Shown here: positions 22,970-33,476 of the stretch, one piece after another
Layout: the number at the start of each line of letters is the position of its first letter
Numbering within the stretch: position 1 is the stretch's first letter
NCBI GenBank assembly: GCA_025201805.1
Contig: MU619260.1
Coordinates: 45,904 to 109,903, forward strand
Direction: 5' to 3'
DNA length: 64,000 bases
From: Parasitella parasitica
Taxonomy: Eukaryota > Mucoromycota > Mucoromycetes > Mucorales > Mucoraceae
Notes under the pieces: generated by a model
Told to the model about the DNA's origin: nothing
The model's database searches: none
The model's input: only the letters and a program-made list of their open reading frames with translations
Translations under genes and position numbers: made by a program

Positions 22970-24552
22970 TTCAGTGTGTTGTTGTCGGAAAAAAACTGCA
23001 AAAACACTATGTACAACGATCTCAAACATAAAAGCAAGTAATTCAGAATAATGCATTAGACTAAAAGACATCTTTTGATCACACATTTGCATAGTTTAGA
23101 GTAAGATTTTGTGCTTTGTAAGTGGACATCAGATTGAAGGTAGCGACTTTTTTGACTTTTTTTTCGGAAAAGTATTTTTCAAAATCGGAGCGTGAGATCG
23201 TCAGGTCAAGTGCAGACATGCAAGTACTATCATCAGAAAGCAGAGAAGCATACCATTTAAATAAACTAAATTTCAATTTTTTTTCTTTTGAATTGGGTAA
23301 GATATGGCTTCCCAAAGCTAATAATTTCTTCAAAAAAAAACATCATTTTTCTTTGATAGCGGAGATTAAACGTGTCCAAAATCAGGAAAGAAAATTTCTT
23401 TCAGAAACTCCATTTGGACAAAAAGAAAACAAAATTACTCCTTTGAGGCAAGATATCATCCTCTGTTACTATGCATACCACGGCTGTCAGTCTATGATAA
23501 TAGCTGTATTTTTGGGCACGCTACACGATGGTGTTATTTTCATAATTCCCGTATGCCTATGGAAGGAACCCTGCCGAAAAATCTCAAAAACAGATTAAGA
23601 GGGAAAAGTCAATATTTTGCTTAATCAGAGCGCATTTTCAGTCTTTCAGATCATGGAATGGTCTTTTACGATCATTTTCTTCCAGCATATGCTATAGTAA
23701 AAAGTTGCATTTTTGAGGTCAAAATTGAGGATAATGCACAATCAATGACTTTGGATGCGTGGATACAAGGAAAAAATTGAGAAAATCCATGATTTTGCAT
23801 CGAAAAAAAAATCATGCTCAAATTGCACCAAAATCATATATAATATAGTTTCTTCCCAATGGATACTATTTTTGATGTTTTCAGGGCACTTTTGATTATA
23901 AAAATCAGCCAAAAAATGGCACACAAAGCTAAAGTTCTTGCTTTTAAGCTGTAAAAAATACCTATTTGGAGATGATATCTCGTCATTATCAATTCTAGTA
24001 CATGACGCAGCTCCACAAAGTAAGTATTTTGATGCCAAAAGTATGCCTTTTTAACTCAACAGATGTAGCATGAAATGAAAATGCAAAGTTATGAAAATAG
24101 ATACTGTCAGTTGCTTGAATATGCTATGATATTTGAAAAGACATATATATAAAGGAGAAAACAGAATGAAATGGTTATTTTAATCTTTGAATTGAGAAAT
24201 AAACTGCCATTGTATAAATGCATAGTTTGACAGATTCGTAAAACTAAATGTCTTAATAGTATCTGCAGCTTGATACTTTGACAGTTTTGTAATTAAACCA
24301 TATTTTAGTTTAAATACCTTTGCAGTTCTATATACTTGTCTAAATATTTGAGCCTATTTGGATGTCTGATATCTAACGGATATACTTGAAATAATTTATC
24401 AACATTTAAACATTATGGAATTCAAACAATTTTGTATTGTGGTCCGTTGATAATTGTTCAGTTTCAGGTTCTGAAGCGCATGTCATTAGTGTCAATAAAG
24501 AATTTTCATTGCATTGAAAAATGGATAAAAAAAAACCCTCAAATAGCCATTC

Positions 24553-24577
24553 ATATATATATATATATATATATATA
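24553..24577. repeat. (TA)n microsatellite
   Basis: An uninterrupted AT dinucleotide run of about 12 units in intergenic DNA. Confidence 0.9.
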
Positions 24578-25622
24578 AAACCTATTGCTCCTGCACAATG
24601 GCTGTTTAATCAAAAATAAAATAATTCAATTTCGCATATCATTATAAAATGTTCTCTATTCTTGGGCTTATTAATTTAAAATAGAAATCTAAAAATGCGA
24701 TTGTATTTAATACTTCTTGTCCCTACTTGAAATATTCTTAGGGGGGATATTTCTCTTTTCTCAGAAACTTGTCAGTTTTCATCAGAAATAAAAAAAAAAG
24801 GTTTGTAATCAAAAACCCTAATATATACAAACACCGTGACATTTTAATCATTCACTTGTACTTTTCTTTTCAGAAACCATAAAGAGGCTGTATGATGCTC
24901 GCCCGAACTTGAAAAAAGCAGGCCTTCTAAAAGCTACAGATCAACATTTGCCCACAAATGGGGTTTGTCAAAAACAAGGCGACAAAAGACAGATTCCAGC
25001 AACTAAACTGCAGTTCGATTCAATGCCAAGTGAAAAAAAGCAGCTTTTACTTGAAAACTGCATACAACAAGATTATTGTAGTATATTTGTATCCGAATGC
25101 TTTTGTTTGGCCACTGCTTCGTACTAAAAACGACATGTTTTCAACAAGGTCTCGCTTTTAAATCCGTTGTAAAGAATTTTGGCAGGAGGGAGGGCAACAA
25201 AGAACAATGTATTTCCAACGCCCTCTATATCACTAGTTACTATTACAAAAGTACATATCAATTGCCTTATATATTGGCAATTTACTCTTGTATATGAATA
25301 TTTAATATAAGCATGCGGACATGATACAGTGCATTTACAATTAATCATTTTAGATCGGTTGGGAAGAATCCCATTATCACAAAAGGAATAGATCAGCCGA
25401 GACAATTCATGCGGCGCAAGCACGCAATAATTATGCTGGTAGCCAAGATCAAATGAAAAAGGCTAAATATATTTACCTTCAATATCTGCATTTCACATCA
25501 AGTAAGCAGAATCCCAGACATAGCAGGCGCGCCCTTTCGAAAGAGGGATTAAAAGTGTCACTTTTCGTATCAGCACTTTTTCTTTTCTTCTCATACTTTA
25601 TATATATATATACATAATCGAA

Positions 25623-26731
25623 ATGTTGGATAAATACGACCCCTCTACTTATAATCACCAATATGCCAAGATCAATGGCATTCACATGCATTATGTTGAC
25701 GAGAACAAATCTTCCTCAAAGGCTTTGCTGCTTATTCATGGCTGGCCTGACCTGTAAGTTGAAATAATAAAAAAAAATGTATGCATCGCCGTGACAAAAG
25801 CCAACATTTATACACCAGCTGGATTGGCTGGAGAGAGCAAATTGCCTTCCTTGCAGAGCTCGGTTATCGAGTCATTGTACCCTCTCTTCGTGGTTTCGGT
25901 GAAACAGTAAGTAATTAATTGAGTCCAACAGAGGTAAATGTTCGTGTGCATAATTTCTCTTTGGCTACTCAGGAAGGCCCTGCAGATCCTGCTGAATACG
26001 GCTTTGGCACTGTCTCTGATGATTTAGCTGGTCTTTTGGACCACCTGCAGATTCCTACAGTTACAGTAATCGGTCATGATTGGGGAGGAGCCGTTACATG
26101 GCGTTTCGGCCAATTTTATCCCAACAGAGTCAGAGCTCTTGCTAGTTTCTGTACTCCTTATACCGCTCCTGCCAAGCAAGATGTCACTCTGGAGCAGATT
26201 GTCCAGGTCCTTCCCAACTTTAAATATCAGTTATACTTGAACACTCCCGAAGCTGAGAAGGATATCAACGAGAATGTCGGCAAATTCTTCCGTCGTATAT
26301 TCCGTCCTGTTACTGACATGGCCGGTCAACCTTTGATTGATCCCAAGACTGGCAAGCTGGCTGAAGGCCGTCCAGACAGACCCCGCAGTGAAAAAGTGCC
26401 TGAAAAAGTGATGGATTACTATATTGAATGGTACACTAAGCAAGGTGCTCGTGGAGGGTTGAATTGGTACAAACAAACCCACAACAACTTTGTCCAGTGC
26501 AAGGACTTGGACCCTATCATCAAGAAGCCTTCCATGATGGTCATTGCTGAGCTTGACAAGGCATTGCCTCCCTCTATGGCTGAGAAGATGCCAGACTTTA
26601 TTCCTGGCATCGAGATGCACTTTGTTGCTGGCTCTGGACATTGGATTTTGTGGGAGAAACCCGATGAGTGCAACAAGTTTTTGAGGGAATTCCTTGCCAA
26701 GGTTGATCCCATTGTCGTCAACAAGTTGTAA
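25623..26731 (+). CDS. Soluble epoxide hydrolase (alpha/beta hydrolase fold)
   Basis: Three exons (25623-25753, 25819-25906, 25973-26731) join into a 325-residue protein starting MLDKYDPSTYNHQYAKINGI. Key motifs are LLIHGWPDLWIGWREQ (the HGxP oxyanion-hole motif), VPSLRGFGET and VIGHDWGGAVTWRF, whose Asp is the expected nucleophile. The cap domain has YQLYL-type tyrosines, and GSGHWILWEKPDE supplies the catalytic His. The arrangement matches EPHX2-type hydrolases, which open epoxides to diols through an ester intermediate. A haloalkane dehalogenase-like activity is less likely because the HGWP and cap features are epoxide-hydrolase-like. No signal peptide is visible, so it is probably cytosolic or peroxisomal; the C-terminal VNKL is a weak, non-canonical PTS1 at best. 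Confidence 0.87.
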
Positions 26732-27758
26732 ATATTCATAATTTCCTGAATAAAAATTAAAAATAAAAACCTTGTACAACGATTTTTACATTATGCGGTA
26801 TGTTGGCGAGTGTGTCTGATATTACACTTTTTGAGTTATATACAGATAAACACCTTGTAGGCAACACTTGACAAGACTGGCAACCATTATCTCACGCAAA
26901 TACGACCATCTAGTGCCAAACTATATTATTTCGTAGTGCTATATTACTATTCAGACTTCTCCTGATGCTGAAAACAGTACGTACTTTATGCACCGTTTTT
27001 CAGCTTTTTTCCAATCCTTAGTTTTTTGGGTGATTTGGCATGAGGTGTCCCACATGAATTCATTGATGCATTTACTTTATATCTTATAAAGCTAATACCA
27101 TCCAAAAAAAAAAAAAAAAAAAAAAATCGTCATTTTGACAAAATGCGATTTTTGACTCCAAAAACGAGGTTTTTTGTTGCAGTAACCTTAGACTTGGATT
27201 AATTCTGGGGAATAGATGCTTTGACTCATGCAATTAATTTGAAGGTTCAGTAGTGAATATTTCGACTTTTAGCAAAAAAAAAAAAAACGCGGTTTTTTAC
27301 TTTTGGATCTTTCTCAAATTTTTAAATGTAAAATTTGTAGATCTTTGCACCATTAGATGCGTTGATGAGTATAGTCCTTGGCACGCTTAATCCATATTTT
27401 GTATTAAACTAATAATATCTGGTGATAAACGTAAAATGCAATTTTTTTTTTTTTTTTTTACATTTTGGGCATTCTGAACTGTTTTGAAGAAATTCAACGA
27501 GCCGGGCCTTGAAACGATTTTGGCTGGCTGAAGCAGTTGTACTGATTACGGATGGTTTCTTTACTGATAAACTCTACTGCAACAGCAAGCAAAATTAAAA
27601 ATTACTCGTGTTGAGTGAAATGAAAATTATAGCCCTTCTTTAATGTAATGATATAACCGCTCACCAATTCCCTTGCGTACTTATGATTTGTAGTATTAGA
27701 TTTGCTTATTATTACTTGCCAGCTTTATTTTTATAATGAGTATATGGGGTTTTCTTTT
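26732..27758. other. Intergenic region with A/T homopolymers
   Basis: This convergent intergenic space lies between the epoxide hydrolase and TAF5 genes. It holds several A or T runs, the longest 23 A at 27104-27126 and about 18 T near 27441-27458. There is no gene-like ORF. Confidence 0.6.
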
Positions 27759-30288
27759 TTACAAGTCAAGAGATGGTGAGCTCAAAGCACCAGCAGCAAG
27801 ACATAAATTGCGTTGTGTGAATTGTACAGTATAAACGGGTGTATGTTTGGTATGAAGCACGGTTAGGTGGTCATTGCTATTAAGAAAGATTAAAACAGTG
27901 CCCACGACAATGTGTGTCTGTAAATACCTCTCCAAGGAGCCTTTCTTTCTTTTGCTCATATCGGTGGTCGATTTCGCTTTATCCATTTCCTTTTTGTCAC
28001 TTTGCTGCTTTCCATTTGCTTTATCATATTTACTTTTTTTCAGATCGGGAATCTCGTTTGCATGCTCGTACGGTGTGCCCATTTTAACGTCCCATGCGCG
28101 CACTGTACCATCTGCGCCCCCCGACACTAGCACAGTGCTCTCTGAATTAAAACTGACAGTGTAAATGAAACCTGTATGACCTGTCATGGTCTTCAATCTC
28201 TTTCCGCTTCCTAAATCCCACAGCATAATACTCTGATCCTCTCCTCCAGACGCCATTAATCGGCCATTGGGCGATATAGCCACTGCATGCACAGAGCCAG
28301 TATGTCCAGTAAACACACGTACGCAAGTACCTCTTTGCACATCCCATAATCTTGCTGTATTATCGCTTGATCCAGTAACTATGTATTTGGAATTAGGATG
28401 GAAGCGGACGGTCTAAAGAAAAAAAAAGAGAGGCGCGGGAAGGGGCTTTAGTATTGCATATTGAATTCTCGCAAAAACCGCATATATTTACATTTACATC
28501 TGACAGATGACCAGCAAATATGCGAAGAGGGTTGACATGATCACAGCTCCATAATCTAGCGGTTTTGTCAAGCGATGCTGTAGCGAAATAGAAACCATGA
28601 GGGCCAAACTCGACATCCCAAATTGGATAATTATGGCTTTTGTAACACACTAAATTTGTAAATGACTCCAGGCTCCATAGGCGAACTTACTACAAGTTAG
28701 CATATCAATGGTTTTGAGGCTGGACACAATTCCTACCAGTTTGGTCTTCAGAGCAAGAGATGAGGTACTGATTGTCATGGCTAAAGCTTAAGCCGTACAC
28801 AGGGCCCGCATGGCCAATGAGTTTTTTGCAGATTGTGCCTGGCTGATGCTGGTCTTTCTCTGATTTACTGAGCAGCTTTTTGCCTTGTAAGCTCCATACT
28901 TTGATGTATGATTCTGAAAATCCACCTGCCACCAGTGTCGTGTCCTCTGAAATAGAAATACAGTTTAACCTGGTTTCAGTATCAGTATCAGTACGCTGTA
29001 AGGTGCTACACCTGCAAAACCTACATGTCGTGTGTGTTGTGGAAGGTATAAATACAAACACTCGGTAGCGCAGCGCTCCCCATGGAGACACGCTTCCTCA
29101 AATCACTCAGCGAGTCTAGTTCAGCCTGGATGTCCGTGCTGCGACTAACACAAACAAGGGTTTAGGGGTATTTACGTCGATTTGTGTACAAGGCAGATCT
29201 TACTATGGCACTGCTGCGATATCGTCTAGTTGCATCAACTCCAAAGTCGCTTCTTCTTTCACCTTGTTTAAATCTATGGCATCCTCATCGGAATTCTATC
29301 CTCCAAAAAACCATGAATAAAAAGATTCCCCTCTTTTGCTTGAATGCTTTGATTTACCTGACCTCTGCTTAAGGCGACACTTGTGGCTTGATGAAAGGCA
29401 TCGAGCTGATTATTAGCATGTCCAGCAATACCCTCTTCCACTGCTACGGCTGATCCACTCGCAGATGCCAGCGACAGTTTGCTAGTGACAATATGTATAT
29501 TGAGATACTGGTTCACAATTCGTATCAGGTTCATAAACCTATTGTCTTGAATGTACTGAAAAAATAGCTCGAACGGGATGGAAGGGATGCGAATGTTGTA
29601 CTTGTTGTTTAGGTATAGCTTTGCGATTACATTGTCTCCAACATCGTTGGGCGATCTGATCTCTTGCAGTGTCTCCAAATCTTTGTGGTGGTTCTCGGCA
29701 TGATCGTCCTTGTACTTTTTGAAGAAATCTAGCGCTATTTCTTCATGTAATGAGCAACAGATAAGCTATCCAAATGTAGAAATACTACCATGGTCGACCA
29801 GTCTTTTGGACATCATGTGGAGAAATATGTGAACAAACGCAGGATATAATACGATGCATAGATCGGTCTACATGTGTGCAGTGGATTAATATGTCTACTC
29901 TGAATTTTGATATCCCTTCTGTCTGTACCTTGTACAAATCGAGTGCGCTGTGAATCCATTCTCGTAGGCTTTGATACTCTAGGAAAGGCGCATCCAAATC
30001 TCCTGCTCCGCTGTGCGGGTCATCTCTGAGCATCTTGATGTAGTCGGGCAGTGTTTCGCTTGATGCAGACCCTGTTTCTGCGTTGAATTTCTTTGCTAAT
30101 TGTTCGAGGGAAAGCACATTATGCTCAGAAGCGACGCTCTGCTGCTGTATAAACGCGAGCTCTGCTTGGTTGAAGCCCTTCTTTTGGAAATACGTTTGCA
30201 GCATCTGATTTACGTTGGCATTGGATGGCATGTTGAGTCTGTTTGGGCTGCCAATGGGCGTATCTCCTTGCTGCGAAGGCACTGACAT
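27759..30288 (-). CDS. TAF5: Transcription initiation factor TFIID subunit TAF5
   Basis: The chosen start is MSVPSQQGDTPIGSPNRLN (ATG at 30288). The order of parts is a LisH motif (QMLQTYFQKKGFNQAELAFIQQ), the TAF5 NTD2 domain (EYQSLREWIHSALDLYK through VGDNVIAKLYLNNKYNIRIP, FELFFQYIQDN), a linker, then WD40 repeats such as GHAGPVYGLSFSHDNQYLISCSED, SHNYPIWDVEFGPHGFYFATAS, GHTGSVHAVAISPNGRLMASGG and GHTGFIYTVSFNSESTVLVSGG. The C-terminus (HTKHTPVYTVQFTQRNLCLAAG) is typical of TAF5. TAF5 scaffolds TFIID and, in yeast, SAGA. The frame remains open upstream to a TTTAG at about 30410, so an additional 5' exon is possible. It is head to head with the FAR1-type gene. Confidence 0.88.
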
Positions 30289-30462
30289 GGTTTGATAGTG
30301 GTCGTAGGAGGGAAAACCTTGAAGGCAACCATAAGGACGAGTAACAACATAGTCATACACACCATCCGGGCATGGAGACGTCACTGGTGTTCTTTTGCCT
30401 GATTCAACTAAATGAAAAAAAAAGTTTTTTTTTTTTTTCGTCTTTTTGCAATTACACACGAA
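30289..30462. promoter_or_regulatory. Short divergent promoter region, TAF5 / FAR1-type gene
   Basis: Only 174 bases separate the likely start codons of two divergent genes. The stretch includes a T/A homopolymer pair at about 30414-30438 of the kind that excludes nucleosomes. No TATA element was identified. Confidence 0.4.
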
Positions 30463-31365
30463 ATGACAGAAGATCTATCTTTTATTCGAGACTCATTGAC
30501 AAGAATGCTAGAAAACGACAACCAAAACGACGAGCTTATTAAAGTGATGCAGAAATTTGATAGCATGAATGCTATCCGCCAAGCTGCCATTCGCTATGCA
30601 AGAAGACACAAATTTGCCGTATCAACCCTTAGAAGTGGAGAAAGACAGCTGGTTATGGTCTGCAAGCATTCCGGCGCATATCGTGCTACAAAAACCAAAA
30701 CAGAAGGCTCTAGCGACAAAAAACCAAGCGCCTCTGAGCAAGGTTTCAATGATCTGCAGCAAGCCTCCCCCGCCCAAGAATCAAGCGTATCTGATCAGTC
30801 GGCACCCGCAAAGAAAGGCACACGCAAGAAGCTGAGCCAAAAGATCCACTGTCCATTTGAAATCAAAGCAAAGCCCCTCGAATCAAAATGGGTCATCTTC
30901 AAGGTCAACTATGAACACAACCATGAGATGGCCGCCGACATCAAAGCCTACGCTCAACATCGAAAACTCTCCCCAGAGACAAAACAATTTATCATTGACC
31001 TAATGAACTCTGGCTCTACAAACACTACCATTCTCGAATGTCTCCAGCTAAAAGGTATCGATAATGTGCTCAAGAAAGACATTGCAAACATCCGGCAAGC
31101 GCATTTCAACAGCAAATCTAAAAAGGGTAAACAGGCTCAAAAACCGCAGAAGTTTTTGCATGTTACAGTGGGTGAGAACCAGTCGTTGTCCAGCCTCCAA
31201 GCGCCACTAAACCATTCTCAAGACGACTCAAAATCATCGCCAGACTGTTCTCATGCATCCTTCAAGCCAGAGACTATTGAGCCGATGCCTTCTGGCTCTA
31301 ATCAATCGACGGAGGGCGAACAACTATATCAATTTATTTCTCAAAACAACGTGCAGGTCAATTAA
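30463..31365 (+). CDS. FAR1-type DNA-binding domain protein
   Basis: An intronless 300-residue protein begins MTEDLSFIRDSLTRMLENDNQ. Residues about 40-150 form a FAR1/WRKY-GCM1-like zinc-binding domain: AIRYARRHKFAVSTLRSG, then LVMVCKHSG, QKIHCPFEIKAKP and WVIFKVNYEHNHEM. The two Cys and the HxH pair fit the C-C-H-H pattern of this fold. A Ser/Lys-rich insert separates the first Cys from the second. The following helix (LSPETKQFIIDLMNSGSTNTTIL) is common in fungal FAR1-like proteins derived from MULE transposases. No DDE transposase domain follows, so it looks like a domesticated transcription factor, not an active element. The C-terminal third is low complexity (Ser, Gln, Lys). Target genes cannot be inferred. 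Confidence 0.7.
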   Translation: MTEDLSFIRDSLTRMLENDNQNDELIKVMQKFDSMNAIRQAAIRYARRHKFAVSTLRSGERQLVMVCKHSGAYRATKTKTEGSSDKKPSASEQGFNDLQQASPAQESSVSDQSAPAKKGTRKKLSQKIHCPFEIKAKPLESKWVIFKVNYEHNHEMAADIKAYAQHRKLSPETKQFIIDLMNSGSTNTTILECLQLKGIDNVLKKDIANIRQAHFNSKSKKGKQAQKPQKFLHVTVGENQSLSSLQAPLNHSQDDSKSSPDCSHASFKPETIEPMPSGSNQSTEGEQLYQFISQNNVQVN

Positions 31366-31746
31366 AGAATCACATATATATTATATATTATATATAAAAA
31401 TAAATGTATATACACAAAATGAATGAGGAGATGGCAAATCAGATTTGAATTTCAACATAGAAGATGGACAAAAACTTGGTAGCAGGACACCCAATGACGA
31501 ACAGGACAAATAAAATATGCTATATTTTTCAGAGGGCTCGTTTCCAGTTTTGATTAATTGCTGCTTGTGCTTGGTAGATTTTGGTTTTTAGGCCAGACAA
31601 CAAAAAAGTAACTTTTTGGCAGGTCGACACCTTTTTTGAGTTGTATTTATATACATTCAAAATCAAAGAAAAGAACAATACACGTAAAATTCTTTAGATT
31701 AAAAGGGGGGATGGGGCACGCACATTAACAAGTAAAACATGAGTTA
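31366..31746. other. Intergenic region
   Basis: This short AT-rich region contains a TATATAT/ATATATA palindromic stretch near 31375-31397, just after the FAR1-type stop, which may help 3' end formation. Nothing else was seen. Confidence 0.5.
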
Positions 31747-32789
31747 TTACTGAGAAGCTTGTACGCTCTGAGAATCAGTAAACGACAAAGGACCTACACC
31801 GACAAACATTTCCACAAACTCTGAACCAGAGACGCTGTAAAAGGGGGACACCAGCTTCGCCCGCGGTATCCTTGGCCAGCAGGAGGGTTTTGCCAGTGCC
31901 AGGAGGTCCAGATAATATAGCGCCTTTAGGGAATAGTAGCGCCCAGTTTTTTCAAGAAATTAACAAACTCCATGATCTCGGCTTTGGCTTCGTCGGCACC
32001 CGCGACATTTTTGAATTTGACTTGGACTTGGTTCTCTTGATTGAATATCTCTGCTTTGCTTTTGCCAATGTCAAAGATTCCGCCTTGAGCGCCACCATGG
32101 CCCTTCTTTGTGATGTAACAAATGACGCCAATGATCAAGAGTGTGGGTGCAAAATGGAGCAAGGTTTCAACAATACTCACTTGATCACGGCAGGATAAAG
32201 GGACTCTTTCAAAGGACGGGATGTTTAGCTCTTTCTGCGCTTGATCGAGGTTGCGCTCAAATGCTTCTACCGACCCAATTGAAAAATAAAAGGAAGAATT
32301 GTGCGAAACACCCAAGGAATTGGCTTCATTGCGCAAATATACCCGCACTTTGTTTACGGTTGAGCACTTCCAGACGCTCCACTAGACCCTTGTCTAGTAA
32401 ATTGCAACGAAACGATTGCCAGGTAAGCTCTCGAGAGTCATCTGAGGGTGCTGTGGACTTGTACAGGATATATGTTCCAGCCAAAAGTACCTAGAATGAC
32501 GTTGGCATCTGGCATTTCGGGTGGTTTTTGCTCGCTGCTGGGGTTTGGCTTGGGGTTCTGGTTAGGTGATGGAGGCGATTTTTGGCTGTCTTTGGGCTTG
32601 CCTTTAGCTTTACCGAAGAGGCCCTCGAACCCTTTAGGTGTGTTCTGGTCAGGCTTCGTATTCTCCGTAGCGTAGAGACGCATCTGCTGGTGATTTCTCA
32701 GACGTATTGTTGTTGTTGTTGCACTAGCACGCACAGCATATTCAAAAGCCGTTTTCTTTTCGTTTTGTTGGAACAAGACGTGCTAGCAT
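31747..32789 (-). pseudogene. Truncated, frameshifted copy of an m-AAA protease (AFG3/YTA12 type)
   Basis: Read on the minus strand, the pieces follow the family order in three frames: a Lys/Pro-rich matrix presequence region, then GTYILYKSTAPSDD after one shift, VRVYLRNEANSLGVSH after another, the membrane segment LLHFAPTLLIIGVICYITKK, FKNVAGADEAKAEI, and GPPGTGKT (Walker A). The coding similarity stops after [11 protein letters not shown]. The rest of the AAA domain and the whole M41 HExxH peptidase are absent. Six residues are missing before LGATIP, there is an in-frame extra Leu after the Walker A, and a further shift before the SEF motif. No introns are visible. It cannot make a protease; I infer a partial, possibly retroposed copy of a gene elsewhere in the genome. 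Confidence 0.8.
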
Positions 32790-33476
32790 TTCTGTAGAAT
32801 ACATATATATATATAAAAAAAGAAAGACAATATATGGTGTATAAAATGCTACAGCTCCAGATGTCATTAAACGAAATTATGCTAGTTCATTTGGGGGTCC
32901 CTCAATGAATGGCCCTTGTTATACTCTTGTTTGACGGCTTACGGCGCTGACACACGGAATAGCTGCTCGCACACAAGAAGCTGGAAAGCGTTACCATGCC
33001 TTTCAAATTAACATAAGTAGTCGATGATGTTCTTGTTTCGCATAGGTCTCCGCCTGCACTAATCCTGCCAGTTAGAGGCCATAACTGTAAAGCGAATGCA
33101 AATGTAAAAGCTTGATAACGTATATATTTTATGTCGTTCTCGAGACTGACAGAGTTAAAACGTTGTTGTTTTGAAATCGTTTTTTATCATCATTTTGTGT
33201 CTGTAGGTTGAGGGATGTGGTAGGTAAGCATAATACGGCAATGCCTTATGGGAAACCAACCTTAAAATACTAAGAATAGACTACGCTACGCTGCTACCCA
33301 CCACGGCTATTGAACTTGCCAGATGTGATCAAGTTCAAATGCAAAAGCTAGCTCCCCGAAATTTGAAACTTCAAATGTTTTGATATTTATAATCAAGGAA
33401 ATCAGTTTATTATGTATAGATGGTAATGGATAGTACAAAAAAGATATGATTATGAAATAATTAAATCTCTAGGAAT
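32790..33476. other. Intergenic region
   Basis: The stretch lies between the protease pseudogene and the 3' end of the glutamate dehydrogenase gene. It contains no ORF of note and no tRNA-like fold that I could complete. Confidence 0.5.

Larger units (their letters stand above)
22081..25622. other. Gene-poor AT-rich region with assembly gap
   Basis: No recognised gene was found over 3.5 kb. The longest ORF (23122-23598, +) has biased composition and an equally open antisense frame, with no domain I know. A short open frame at about 24875-25126 (+) follows a CAG-like acceptor but cannot be tied to a gene. There is a (TA)n tract near 24553-24577 and a 10-N gap at 22960-22969. Confidence 0.5.

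Noticed and set aside
23122..23598. 158-codon ORF in the gene-poor region
   Set aside because: Low-complexity composition, an overlapping antisense ORF, no splice context and no known domain; not supported as a gene.
24560..24580. AT repeats as a CRISPR or direct-repeat array
   Set aside because: They are simple dinucleotide microsatellites without spacers; no CRISPR-like structure exists in the window.
33290..33360. Possible tRNA-like stretch with GTTCAAATGC
   Set aside because: No acceptor stem or D-arm could be paired; the T-loop-like piece alone is not enough.
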